DNA of 64,000 bases, taken from the NCBI GenBank assembly GCA_035772405.1, contig JAYKKM010000054.1, positions 3,508,001-3,572,000 of the forward strand. Reading direction: 5' to 3'. Origin of the DNA: Chrysogorgia sp. JL179-B06. Its lineage: Eukaryota; Cnidaria; Anthozoa; Scleralcyonacea; Chrysogorgiidae. A program made the translations under genes and the position numbers. Below are positions 9,441 through 20,099 of this stretch, in pieces (the stretch's first letter is position 1; every line of letters starts with the position of its first letter). The notes beneath the pieces are model-generated. The model worked only from the letters and a program-made list of their open reading frames with translations, made no database searches and had not been told where the DNA came from.

Positions 9441-9946
9441 AATAGACCCGCTATTTGTACCCTGGTATTAGGACCGACTTTTGGCCGGTATCCTGGTTGC
9501 GCACGAACTCAGGGGCGTACAAAGGTGGTAAGGACGTACCTTGTCTCTGCTCGGCCATGACTCCGTCAGGTGGCGTGCGTGCTCGAACGCCCTGAATGTA
9601 GCCATGCCAGATTACCAAAGCGACGAGAGTGCGCAGAATTAAAGACATGTACTGCATTTGGGATTCGGTTTGGCTGTCAAGGTTCTCCGGGATAAGGTCG
9701 GATAGACAAATTGTCCGCTCACGATTTTGCCGACGAGTTTGACGGGAATGGTGTATTAATCTATTATTATGGTGTATTAATATTATTATGTCTGGGCGGA
9801 TTTCCGTACGGGTTATATGGAAAAAATTCCTTGCCCGATTTCAAACAAAGTCCGGTCTTCGGTTCTAGCTTGCGATGTTGAATCTGTAGCTCCATTGTCG
9901 GTTAAATATATGTATAAAGCTCGGGTATAACTCTTCCACGGACGTT
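9441..9946. other. Unassigned region with short secretory-like ORF
   Basis: A minus-strand frame at 9451-9657 begins with a hydrophobic stretch (MSLILRTLVALVIWHG) that could be a signal peptide, but no downstream exon can be linked. CAGGGGCGTAC near 9511 resembles a hAT-type terminus; no matching end is seen. I cannot assign a function. Confidence 0.35.
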
Positions 9947-10441
9947 GGGAGGCCGAGTCAGCGACATATCAGCGGTTTCGCATAAAAAGTTCTTGAAAAC
10001 AAAATCAGATACTCCAGGAGGAGAAAATTGCTTGCCAAGATGGATAGATTTAAAAAAAATTTAAATTGCTGTATAACTACAAATTTAGTACGATAACTGG
10101 AACTATAAAGGATCGTAAAAAGCAACAAAGATCCTAACCCTAAACTCGCCTAACGAGTTTTGTAATCCTAACCTGCAGCCTAAGGAGTTTTAAGACACGA
10201 CCCAACTGATCCACCACGCTCTTCTCCCATAATTGGAGTCCTTAATAGTAAATAGGCGGGAAAGTAGGGTTAGAAAACTCGTTAGGATCTTTGTTGTTTT
10301 GGGGTCGGTTACAATCCAATAATTTACTGCTTACAATGTCAAGTAATTTGTGGCTTATAACGTGAGGGACGGCTGTCCTGTTGGAGTATCTGATGAACAT
10401 TTTTATGTGAAACCGCTGATATATCGCTGACTCGGCCTCCC
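9947..10441. mobile_element. Foldback/MITE with about 70-bp TIRs
   Basis: The ends match as inverted repeats: GGGAGGCCGAGTCAGCGA from 9947 against its complement ending at 10441, continuing through ATATCAGCGGTTTC and CAGATACTCC. The centre has repeated CTAACGAGTTTT-like segments and no gene. No clear target duplication. It interrupts the open reading seen at 10442-10907. Confidence 0.7.
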
Positions 10442-10907
10442 TGGTAAAAGAAGGAAAATTTACAGTCGTTGCTCAGACCGGTCGATGTCGATGCGGGCAA
10501 ATTCCGTGGGTTAGACGCGTTCGTCTTAGATGCGGGAAACGAAGCGGTGTACCTCGCCGTTCCAGAAGACGTATACTTGACCCACTGAATGTAGTGTTGG
10601 GGCCTGAGTTTGCGTCGTTTCTTGGCGCTCGTTAACAATGGCTGGCGTTGAGCTGAGGCTTGAGAGACAGCTCGTTGGACTACGTCGGAAAAAACTCCGA
10701 AGAGTTGAACTGCACGGTTTGTTGGTCTGTTCCTATGCTATCCTCTTGGTTACGTATACTGGCTCCGACATCTCGGACGATTTGCTTTGTTACTTTACGA
10801 TAAATCTTCGCGAGACTTCGTGCTGCCTCAAAGCTTAGCGATAGCGTAATTTTATTATCGGGTGGGGTCTGCACGCAGGCTAGCGTAATACAAGCTTTGC
10901 TATACAA
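10442..10907 (-). pseudogene. Coding-like stretch of unknown identity
   Basis: Minus-strand frames 10680-10907 and 10442-10638 can be read as one basic, polar protein segment if one base is missing in the T run near 10690 (SFEAARSLAKIYRKVTKQIV then SAKKRRKLRPQHYIQW). GC content is higher than its surroundings. It ends exactly at the edge of the foldback at 9947-10441, as if split by it. I do not recognise the family; it may be an exon or an old transposon ORF. Confidence 0.3.
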
Positions 10908-11553
10908 TGTTGAATGTTGCCGTGCAATGTTGATTGTTCATTCACGACATTGATTTTTGGCGGCGATGGAACGCCATATATTTGGAGTTCAGAAGGCATA
11001 AAGTGAATGTTTAGAACGTATAGAATTTTGACGCTTATAAAATTTGCTTATAAAAGATAGCACTGGCAAAAGAGGTCAAGGAGCAGAGAGGGGAGAAGTT
11101 CGGCAAATTTGTTGAAGTAACCCTCTCCAATCGGACCTCAATAATCATTTCTCGCGTTTAGTAATTATACACTAACGCACGTTATATTTTTATGCATGTG
11201 GGAGGAAACTTTAAATGCGCATGAGCAGTGATATGTCACCGGTGCGCGCACTACGATTTATAGGAAAGGATTAGGTCGAAATTTTAAGGGTTATGAACGT
11301 TAAACCACAGGAAGGCACATGGTCCTGGGATCGGGTTAGCAACATTCAACATTGTATGGCAGCATTAAAACCCTTGAGTTTGCAAGCCGCAACAACAGAG
11401 TTCACAAACCTCAACTTTCTAATGTTTTATCGATTCATTGATGGGAGCTGTTATTAACATATAATAAATTATGTTTAATTGAACACAAATTCACTAGTTT
11501 GAATTGCAGTGTGTTTACAAAATATAAATCTTAAAAGAAAATTTACATATTCA
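10908..11553. other. No gene; weak inverted repeat
   Basis: ATACAATGTTGAATGTTGC near 10900 returns inverted near 11355, so the interval may be an old MITE of about 450 bp. No coding signal. Confidence 0.35.
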
Positions 11554-11990
11554 TTAAATCTTTCCTGTCTGGCGCAGTCAAAATCGGTCGTACAAGACTG
11601 GCATCATGTGATTCGAAAAACAAGGCACACGTTATTAAACGCAAGAGTAAAAATTGAAACTCGACAAGCGTCAGGCACCTGAGATCCACCGTGGATCCAC
11701 TCACACGCCAAGTTTGATTTGATTTCATAAACAACTCTGCGATTGGTGGTATTTTGAATTTTCATTTTCTAGAAAAATGGAAGTTTTTCAACCTGATTTA
11801 TGATAATTAATGCTAATTCATATTAACATGTGTCTTGTGCGGGAAATTTGAAAGCATTGTTAACTCCCGGTTTATTGGGCTTTCAGAAATGTATAGCTTT
11901 CGCAACAGTTATTGTTATTTCTAAAGATAGCAATAGAACAAAGATGTGGTTCAATTTTTAATGTTTTTCAGCCCGTCAGGAAAGAGTTAA
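11554..11990. mobile_element. TTAA MITE, CTCTTTCCTGTC family, copy 1
   Basis: The body at 11558-11986 begins ATCTTTCCTGTCTGGC and ends CAGGAAAGAG, and is flanked by TTAA on both sides. The internal sequence (CCAAGTTTGATTTGATTTC, CAACCTGATTTATGATAAT) is shared with copies at 40664 and 52395. TTAA duplications are typical of piggyBac and Kolobok transposons; no protein is encoded. Confidence 0.9.
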
Positions 11991-12349
11991 AGGGATACTC
12001 TGACTTTAGTTTATTTCCAAAGTTTCAGCATTGATTAAACCTTGCCGTTGATTTTTATATAAATTTTGACACACGAAGACCTTCTAATCGAACAGATATT
12101 AGAAAAAATAGCATTGCTTTACATTAAATTTCGTCTGCGTGTCAGGCGTTCTGCATTGGGGGGCTAGCCTGCGTGTAGACGCCTGATTTTTCTTCGTCCT
12201 CATTTCCAGCCCAACTTGCTTCTAAAAGTTTCCCACTTTAAACGAGCGCTGCACAATGCCTTCAGTGCCTGATTACAGAAATCAATGCATTAAAAATTAT
12301 CCTTTGTAATATAAGACAAGTGAGCGGGTTTTCTAATTCCAACTGTCTA
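11991..12349. other. No gene seen; possible half MITE
   Basis: Directly after the MITE the sequence reads AGGGATACTCTGAC, close to the terminus of the MITE at 33202, so a second TTAA element may begin here. No matching right end was found. Confidence 0.35.
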
Positions 12350-13008
12350 ACATGCCACCAATGCATACCAATCGCGCGCCATGTCGGGCGTCTTGTTTTT
12401 GCTTAAATTCTCGTAGAACGCTTGTACTCTTTCATATGCAGATCCTTTGACGGCAAGATTTACGATTTCATCGACATGAGCATTTACCACCAACCGTATT
12501 TGTCCCTAATCTTTCTTCAGTCGTTCCCAAGCGTCCTCCCAGACACCATTTCAAGTAGATAACCAAACTTTTCTTCATCTGTGATGGGCTTGCGATCCAC
12601 TTGAGTTATGAACATATTCTCGAATATATTCTCGAATCTGACCCAGTCTGCAGCGGTCCCTTTGAACGGCGTTATTTTTAGTTTAGGAAGTTTCGCTGCT
12701 TTTTCCATCGCTAGTTTCCTTTCGGTCATCTCGAGTTCTGCTTGAAATTTCTCTTGCCATAGTTGTCTTTCCTGGTGTCGAATTTCTTCTAGGTGTTGTT
12801 CTTCTTCCTCGCGCTTTGCTTCTCGTTTCTTGTACTCTTCTTCGCTGGCGATTTCGTTCTTTTCCTTGGCCAAAACGTCTTGCAATTTGTTCATCTCCGC
12901 TATCCATGGTGAGTACTTGTCTTTTGCGTTTTTCTTCCATTGTCGTATTGCTCTCGCTGCATACGCGACACCTGACCAGGTTGTTTTCTTGTGTAAAATC
13001 CTGGTCAC
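12350..13008 (-). pseudogene. BEL/Pao gag fragment
   Basis: Minus-strand frame from 13008 to 12517 has a long charged coiled coil (EEEYKKREAKREEEEQHLEE) followed by the DUF1759 gag block (KLPKLKITPFKGTAADWVRF, DEEKFGYLLEMVS). It then goes out of frame and continues in another frame down to about 12350 (VVNAHVDEIVNL). No protease, RT or LTRs are near. It belongs to a different BEL lineage from the element at 2187. Confidence 0.8.
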
Positions 13009-13535
13009 GGCACCACTATGTTCCGAAGTAATTTGTCCTGATTGTCGACAAAATTAACAAGTAAGAGCATTTTAATAGCGATTTAATACAATTCTTGTGT
13101 AAAAAATACCAAATAAACCCGCTTTACTGTTAAACTCGCTTCACTAAAGGCCGTTTTCCATACAGCGAAATTTTCCGCGCGAACGATATTTTCCGAGCGA
13201 CATTTTCCGCGCGGCGCCCAATTTGAATTTCCATAATATTTTGAAGCGCGATAATAAATAAACATGGCCGCATTAAACAAGAGAGAGTTCCTTCGAAGAA
13301 AACTATTACTTTTAACACTTTGGAGAATATGAAATATTAGTGAAAGATTTACTTCTGTTCATCACGAGTACTTCTTCAGCAAGGGCGTCAATCCTGGGGG
13401 GATGTATCCCCCCCCACATTTTGACCAATGTATGATTATCCCGTTCTGACTTTCCGCAAACGATGCAGTCATCCCCCCCCCCCCCACACTTTCAGACACG
13501 GATTTTCGCGCTTGTTCTTCGGATGCAGTTTTCGA

Positions 13536-13690
13536 ATGGATCCCACGAAATTTGAGCAGCTGCTCTCGTGGGTTGCACCACATATCCATAAATCCGCTTC
13601 AAAAGTACGTGAAGTCACGAGCCCAGCAGAGAGGCTATGTATTACATTACGATATCTAGCAACAGGAGATGCTCAGACCTCTCAGATGCT
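13536..13690 (+). pseudogene. N-terminal fragment of a HARBI1-like transposase
   Basis: The plus-strand frame reads MDPTKFEQLLSWVAPHI, then SPAERLCITLRYLATGDAQT, the conserved N-terminal block of PIF/Harbinger DDE transposases. The catalytic DDE part is missing: after about 13690 the frame is antisense to another ORF. The right arm keeps only the ERLCITLRYLAT part, on the minus strand near 14380. Confidence 0.8.
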
Positions 13691-13875
13691 CATTCTTCGA
13701 TTGATTCTTCGTCGACTTCATGGTTTTCAGCTCCGACTGTATCCTCAAATTGCTCGTCTCCTTGGAGCAGAAGAATTTCAGAAGGCTGTGACGCATTACT
13801 GCGCTGCTGTTGTATTTGCATGAATCTTAACAAAGCAGCAGAAATTTCAGTTTGATCAAGATGTTGCTCCGCCAT
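13690..13875 (-). pseudogene. Harbinger accessory ORF fragment, left-arm copy
   Basis: 61-residue acidic, glutamine-rich frame starting MAEQHLDQTEISAALLRF. The same protein is encoded in mirror image at 14162-14341 with few changes. It may be the start of the element's second (DNA-binding) protein; no Myb/MADF domain can be seen in this short piece. Confidence 0.6.
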
Positions 13876-14161
13876 TGTGTTTCTTTTCTTGTTTCGTTTT
13901 GATTGGTTGAATTATTTGTCGCTAATCAGATCGCGCGGTAAAGTAGAACATCTAGGCCGTTTTCCATACAGCGAAATTTTCCGCGCGGACGATATTTTCC
14001 GAGCGATCTTGTTTCTGAATGCGTATTTTATATGAAAATAATCATCGCTCGAACTTTCCGCCCGTGGAGATCGAAAAGTTGAGAGATGTTCTACTTTACC
14101 GCGCGATCTGATTAGCGACAAATAATTCAACCAATCAAAACGAAACAAGAAAAGAAACACA

Positions 14162-14341
14162 ATGGCGGAGCAACATCTTGATCAAACTGAAATTTCTGCT
14201 GCTTTGTTAAGATTCATACAACAGCATTGCAGTAATGCGTCACAGCCTTCTGAAATTCTTCTGCTCCAAGGAGACGAGCAATTTGAGGATACAGTCGGAG
14301 CTGAAAACCATGAAGTCGACGAAGAATCAATCGAAGAATGA
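14162..14341 (+). pseudogene. Harbinger accessory ORF fragment, right-arm copy
   Basis: Mirror copy of the frame at 13690-13875 (MAEQHLDQTEISAALLRF), ending at a TGA after IEE. Differences include HCSNASQ in place of QRSNASQ. The two copies are related by the palindrome, not by tandem duplication. Confidence 0.6.
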
Positions 14342-14726
14342 GCATCTGAGAGGTCTGAGCATCTCCATGTTGCTAGATATCGTAATGTAATACATAGCCT
14401 CTCTGCTGGAAGTACTCGTGATCCAACAGAAGTAAATCTTTCACTAACATTTCATATTCTCCCTTCTTAGTTCTTTCCAAAAATAATTTTCGAACCCAAA
14501 ATCTCTTAGATATCTTCTTTTTTTTTCTCTTAAGTCGCAAAAGTGTTAAAAGTAATAGCTTTCTTCGAAGGAACTCTCTCTTGTTTAATACGGCGATGTT
14601 TATTTACATCTTTCAATTATCGCGCTTCAAAATATTATGGAAATTCAAATTGGGCGCCGCGCGGAAAATGTCGCTCGGAAAATATCGTCCGCGCGGAAAA
14701 TTTCGCTGTATGGAAAACGGCCTTAA

Positions 14727-15196
14727 TAGACGTTACGGCCGCCCTGTGCACAAATCGAGATTTCGTTGACTATTACATAGTTCCACGAAGAAGTCTGGGT
14801 GCATGCTCCCGCGGAAAATGTTTGATTTCTAGGTTCTCTGAAACACTATTTCCCGCATTCTGAAGCGAGTTTTACTTAATCTGAAGGCCATAAAACGCAA
14901 AATTTGTTATTACTAAATCAGAACATCATGCACAATATACGTCAAGATATCTTGAAATTCATTGATAAACAACTCTAAATTGAAACATTTCTTAGAATCA
15001 TAGATCCTTACGTACAGAATATTTTAATCAGTTAATTTTTCCATTTTGTATCTCTTGTTTAGTGTGACTCCTGACGCAAAGTGAGTCTTATATTCATACG
15101 TCAAAGATCTGGAGGAGCAGGAGCTTCCGCATTTGCCACTTGGTTACATTTAGCCGCTGACCAACACATTTTGAATTTTTTGACAGTCTCAGTTTT
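14727..15196. other. No gene seen
   Basis: AT-rich spacer between the Harbinger derivative and the next transposon. No coding, TIR or RNA signal found. Confidence 0.5.
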
Positions 15197-15224
15197 CCCC
15201 CGGTCTGATATTTCCCCTTAGTCT

Positions 15225-15297
15225 AATACACCTTTTCGATAATTACGTCACGCCACATGAAAACGAGGCCCCCAGGCCAACAATGTAAACAAACATG
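15225..15297 (+). repeat. Left inner TIR, including the YqaJ gene start
   Basis: Begins AATACACCTTTTCGATAATT and continues through GAGGCCCCCAGGCCAA to AAACATGG, where the ATG at 15295 is the start of the first gene. It matches the reverse complement of 20026-20099. Confidence 0.9.
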
Positions 15298-17499
15298 GCG
15301 GGAAATTTAAATCCCGAAAGTGAGAACAAAAGTACCGAGGCTACTTCATTTGAAAACGCGAACGAATTTTATTCAAAGCTGACTGAAGAAGATATACCAG
15401 GAGCTTCTCTCAATGGGAAAGACCCAAAACAGATGACAGTAAAGCAATTGAAGTTCTGGTTGTCGTGTCGCGGAGCCAAAATCTCGGGAAAGAAAGACGA
15501 GCTCGTGTCGCGAGTTAATAATTACAATGCCATACCTGAGCTAAGAGATAAAATTGTTGACCCAGACCCAGATAAATCTTTTACAAAGTCTAAACTCGAA
15601 CAAGTTCTTGCTAACAAAAGCACCAGCAACGAAGCTACGAACGATAACTTTTCGGCTCCATTTCCAACAAGCGACAGTGACTTTTCTGATGACTTGACAG
15701 CCCTTCCAAGTTTTAATCCCGGCGACCTTTACAATTTGGCCAAGAACTCAGGGAAAAGTTTGCAAAAATACCGCCACCTTTGTGTTGTTGATAAGCCTGT
15801 TGACAAAGGATTTTTCATGAAAATTTGGTTCACGACTTGCAGACATGCCACAAAGAAAACACGGTATATGTTCGTGCGTTGTGCTGGGCATCAATGTCAA
15901 AGTCTGTTGAATACCAAGTTAAGCTTATGGTTAACTCCTACGGCAACGAACCAAAAGTTGAATATGCCACATGTGACAAAAAGTGTCCGGCAAGGTAAGA
16001 GCATTTCATCATTTTCTTAAATCATTTCCCATCGTCAACTAGCCTGTGCACATCCGGTAAGGTAACGGTATTATACCGGGGGGTTACCGGATGTGCACAA
16101 GCTAATCGTCAACACGACCTAAATAGTTAGGGGAAAACCCAGCAACATGTCATTAATTTAATTAAAGTACATTGGGGACTTTTAATCAGCTAACTGCGAG
16201 CTTTATATTCGTTTTATAGCAAATCTGGGTGTTGTTGTCATGTTATGGCAACGATGTGGACTTTAGATGAATACTGTCGTCTAAATCTCACCCGTGTGCC
16301 ATCGATTAAATCGAAGACATCAAAAACCTCAAGCGTGGGGGAAAACCAATAAAAAACGTAAGGGTTATTCACAAACCAGTTATGGAAACCAAACTTGCAA
16401 GACCAAAACATGTGTCAGTCGTTGCCAATATAAACAAACGCCAAGGCATAGTGTCTACTTTGTTTGACCCAAGGCCACTAGAAAAGCGATGTATCGATGT
16501 CGACGGGCTAAAACAAATGAGTAAAAACTACAGGATAGCAAGTCAAACATCCCATATGCAAAAGTTCTTCCATGCACCGTAGATGATATTCAAGTCACCA
16601 ACACAATAGTGGGAGTTGTCGCTCGTGGTTCATTGTTGGAAATGCATCTGAAAGGTGATCAAATTCAGTCTCCCCCTAGTGCAATATTAACGGCAAGTAA
16701 TGTCAACAACACTTGTGGTTCGTCATTTCCGGACTTACCACTGAAATGTATCGAGAAAAAGCCGGTTGATGAAGACAATCACAAGGAACTCAAACTTGCA
16801 GTACATGTAACTCTCCACGACTCTCACGAGATATTTAGACATACATTAGGCCAATCAAAGAACGTGCTTTGGAAAAAAGAAAGGCGATTCAGATTGACAG
16901 CTTCTAATTTTGGCAAAATAATAAACAGGAAGTGTGAATACACAGATTCATTCATACAAAGCATCTGTAATCCAGTTGATATTTCCACTAATCCATGGGT
17001 GAGATATGGAAATGAAAATGAAGAAAAAGTTGCAAAGCTGTATACAGAATCAATGAGGCATGAAGGCAAAGTAGTTCAACTTTATAATGTTGGTCTTTGT
17101 GTGAACCCAACATTACCTCACCTTGGTGCTTCCCTTGATAGAGGAGTTTATGATCCATCTGTTGAGAATAAGTATGGAGGCCTTGAGGTAAAGACTTGCC
17201 CCAAGGCTGGCAACCTGGGGCTCAGCATTCAAGAAGCAATAGATCACAAAGAGTTTAAAAGCAGTTTCTTTTTACAGAAGAAAGATGGTGATATCAGCTT
17301 AAAACGTAGTCATAACTATTATTACCAAGTTCAAGGACAGTTGGCATTAACCGCCTTACCTTGGATTGATTTTGTGGCATATTCAGGGCTTGGAACCATT
17401 TACAAGGAACGGGTACATCTTGATAAACCACTCTGGGAGAGCACAATACTACCAAAGCTAAATTTGTTTTATTTTTGCAATCAAAATTCATTCCAATAA
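15295..17499 (+). pseudogene. SAP-SWIM-YqaJ exonuclease-like transposon protein
   Basis: The protein starts in the TIR at 15295. A SAP DNA-binding helix pair is at about residues 44-76 (MTVKQLKFWLSCRGAKISGK). A SWIM-type zinc motif is split by an intron: CDKKCPA before a GTAAGAG donor near 15993, and SGCCCHVMATMWTL after an AG near 16219. From 16609 a YqaJ-type nuclease follows: RFRLTASNFGKI, GNENEEKVAKLY, LGASLDRGV, GGLEVKTCPKAG with the E-x-K pair, and YYYQVQGQLALT, ending at 17499. At least three frame breaks are visible (near 15860, 16345 and 16580), so it is inactive. YqaJ enzymes are lambda-type exonucleases; its role beside a DDE transposase is unproven. Confidence 0.8.
16033..16105. 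repeat. Hairpin inside the YqaJ-gene intron
   Basis: TAGCCTGTGCACATCCGGTAA returns inverted as TTACCGGATGTGCACAAGCTA around a short loop. It lies between the GTAAGAG donor and the next exon, so it would fold in the intron of the transcript. Confidence 0.8.
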
Positions 17500-17577
17500 T
17501 GCAGAGTGTTGTAAGTGTAACAACAGATGTACAGTAAATACTGTAACAGATAAAGTATTTCCTTTTTAATTTCTAAA

Positions 17578-17885
17578 TTAAAGGTGCCGTCCAGTCCGTT
17601 CTGCGCATGTCCACGTTTCTGTTTGTTTACATTTCATTATATAAACATTGAACATGAAGTATTGCGGATTTTTCACACGCTTGAGCTTTTCCGCTTAAAA
17701 AGCGTGTTATAAGAAGCTGTTTGGTTCCTAAATGTGGATAATATATCAAATTACAACTCGTGCCTTCGCCAGCTTTAACGAATACTCGCTTTCGCAAATC
17801 TATTCCGTTAAACTTTGTTGACATGTGGGGTCCACAACGTTTGAAATATCACACATGCACAGAACGGACTGGACTGCACCTTTAA
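17578..17885. mobile_element. TTAA MITE, AGGTGCCGTCC family
   Basis: The 300-bp body at 17582-17881 lies between TTAA duplications. TIRs are AGGTGCCGTCCAGTCCGTTC against its complement GAACGGACTGGACTGCACCT. No gene. It is inserted between the two convergent transposon genes. Confidence 0.9.
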
Positions 17886-18527
17886 ATAAATAATATGTAC
17901 ATATAGTATAATTTAATCCAATATAATATGGAACATTCGCTTTATAAATTAAATACATTATTCAATTCAATTCAAATATAATTCAATAATTCAATATGTT
18001 AATATGGAATATTCATTTTAAAATAATATTCATGTGTATATAATTCATAATATAATATAATAATATTAAATAGAATATAATGTTGTACAATATTGGGTGT
18101 GTAGTTCGAGCTATTTACATACTGTATTGATATTTTTAACCAAAATTACATATTTGCACAATTTCTCTTTATTACCGTAATTAATTTTTCTACATTTATA
18201 TATATGGGCCCAATAATCTTCTTCCAACCTCCAGGGGCAAATAATTCCAAACCCAGGCAAACCAAGCTACAAGTAAATTCAATGTCACAAAAACAAATAG
18301 CCTACTGGTCCAGGCTTGCTCATTAATACAGTGGCCATTGTCGATTGCACAGAGAGTAGATCTCAAACATCCTGTAAATCAGAGCAGGATGGAACAGATT
18401 AACAAAGTTTACTTGCAGATTGGTTGACTGACCCACATTGACAAATTTAATAATTTATCAAACTTAATATTAATCAATTGGGTTTCCTTGTGTGGCACAC
18501 AACAAAGAGCCGTTCTACTTTATAATA
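17886..18527. other. AT-rich intergenic part of the transposon
   Basis: Very AT-rich stretch between the 3' ends of the two convergent genes, with AATATAAT-like simple sequence (17930-18100). It should hold both polyadenylation sites; several AATAAA-like signals are present, none decisive. Confidence 0.5.
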
Positions 18528-20028
18528 TTAACAAGTTAAACACGGGTTTTGAAAATTAACAAGCATACAACAAATACTCCAGATTTGGTTCACAGATCCA
18601 TAGAGAGTTAGAGGTAGTACCTGGTCAAATATGTGCCAGCTCTTAACACGTCTAATTGCACGCTCAACATGAATACGAACACGAGCAATTCTTTGTGTTT
18701 CAAACACTTCTTCCTTGCTTAACTGCACTTGCCCTGCTTTTCTTTTTGGTGGTACAAATAGAACTACTCCTTTCTCTGCCAATGTCTTGAATGTCAAAAC
18801 CTTTGTCAGCCATCAGCTTGTCTCCTTCTTTCAAAAGATCACACAAACCACTTTTTAAAGTAATTTCCCTGTCAGAAATTTGACCACAGTATAACTGGCT
18901 CACAAATGTTACAGCAACATAAGGAGAAATGGCAATTAATCCTTTAAAAGTGTCATGACTTTTATACTCGGAATATAACTCTGACTGCTTCACAGGATCT
19001 TTGGGAACTTCGCATCTAAACTCTGTGCAGTCGATAATGGCCACTGTATCTTCGTATTTTCCTTTGAAAATTGGTGGTAAATTCGCTTTTATAGTGGCAC
19101 GGTCAATCCAGAGAGGCCAACTTCCCATTTCAATATACAAAAAATTTACCCAAGTGATAATAATATCTGAAACAGTGGACGTCGATACGTTAAACCTGTG
19201 ACTTAGGTCTTTTTCAAATAAACCAAGTCTAAGTCTAATTAAAAATAGAAAGAACTCGTCAAATGGCTTCAGTGTTCTTGGTCTACCCCCACCGTCTTTC
19301 AACTGTACATTTGAAAGGTAAGGAAACTTCTCGCTTGAATTTGTTGGTGCTTTGCTTCGTACATATTTCCAGCGAGTCAAGTTACTTGCACAAGGCATAA
19401 TCTTTTCCCAGAAAATAACTAGAGTCGTGTAATCAGGAAAGCCTGTATAAAAACGAATATCTTCAGAACTGTTCGAGAAACGCTCGAGTGCAAACCTTGG
19501 TACAGATTCATTCTTTCTTAGTTTCTCTACTTCTATTCTTAGCCCCTTCAACTCAGTTTCCAACTCTTTCACCAACTGTCCAAGTGTATCAGTTGTGGTC
19601 TCGGATTTCACTTCCTCTTCGATACTGACAGTAGATTGTTCTTCGTTGTCTGCGAAGCCGCTGTCTATTGACGGTAAACTATTCTCTATCGTTACTTTGT
19701 ATCGCTTGGCTCGAGAGCTTTCCTCCACCGTGTTTTTTTTGTTCTCCCTGGCTTTGAATACTGATGGCAATGTTCCTGGTGCCAGAATTCGTCTACCTGT
19801 TAAACTTCGGTGATAGTCGGAGGGAAGGAAATGTTCGCTACAAACATAACGAAACTTGTTTGTAAAAAACTCCTTGTCTGCTCTTCTCGCGAGTTTTTCC
19901 CATTTCGTGCGCACTTTAATTTCTTTAGGAAATTCGTGGTAGCATAGGCTTGGCTGTTTGTCTGTTCTGTTTCCACAATCCGCAATAGCACAAATTTTGT
20001 GAGATTTAAACTGTGACACAACAGACAT
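18528..20028 (-). pseudogene. THAP-domain DDE transposase, one frameshift
   Basis: The frame from 20028 to 18700 encodes 442 residues. It has an N-terminal THAP zinc domain ([10 protein letters not shown], then YVCSEHF and LPSVF, about 1-90), a coiled coil near 155-180, an HTH_Tnp_4-like helix-turn-helix ([17 protein letters not shown]) and a Tnp_4-type DDE core with D in IIDCTEF and D in MADKGFDI. A single-base shift near 18790 moves the rest into the frame 18797-18528, which holds the third acidic residue (RIHVERAIRRVKSW). Apart from that shift the protein looks complete, about 525 residues. The THAP domain would bind the TIRs. The start codon lies at the inner edge of the right TIR. Confidence 0.9.
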
Positions 20029-20099
20029 CTTTGTTTACATTTTTTGGCCTGGGGGCCTCGTTTTCATGTCGCGTGACGTAATTATCGAAAAGGTGTATT
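20026..20099 (-). repeat. Right inner TIR, including the transposase start
   Basis: Inverted partner of 15225-15297. Read on minus it begins AATACACCTTTTCGATAATT and ends at the transposase ATG (20028). Differences from the left TIR are a C/G change and a small A-run indel. Confidence 0.9.

Larger units (their letters stand above)
13145..14726. mobile_element. Palindromic PIF/Harbinger derivative
   Basis: The element at 13148-14723 is flanked by TAA (13145-13147, 14724-14726), the 3-bp TWA-type duplication of Harbinger elements. TIRs of about 170 bp begin AGGCCGTTTTCCATACAGCG. The interior is also inverted: the same gene fragment lies on minus at 13690-13875 and on plus at 14162-14341, and the arms meet near 14000, where a further copy of the terminus (AGGCCGTTTTCCATACAGCG, about 13953) sits. 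The left arm keeps about 230 bp (13380-13610) that the right arm lacks. Confidence 0.85.

Noticed and set aside
9131..9560. Open frames with 11-residue periodicity on both strands
   Set aside because: They arise only because the satellite unit is 33 bp; both strands are open and the translation is pure repeat.
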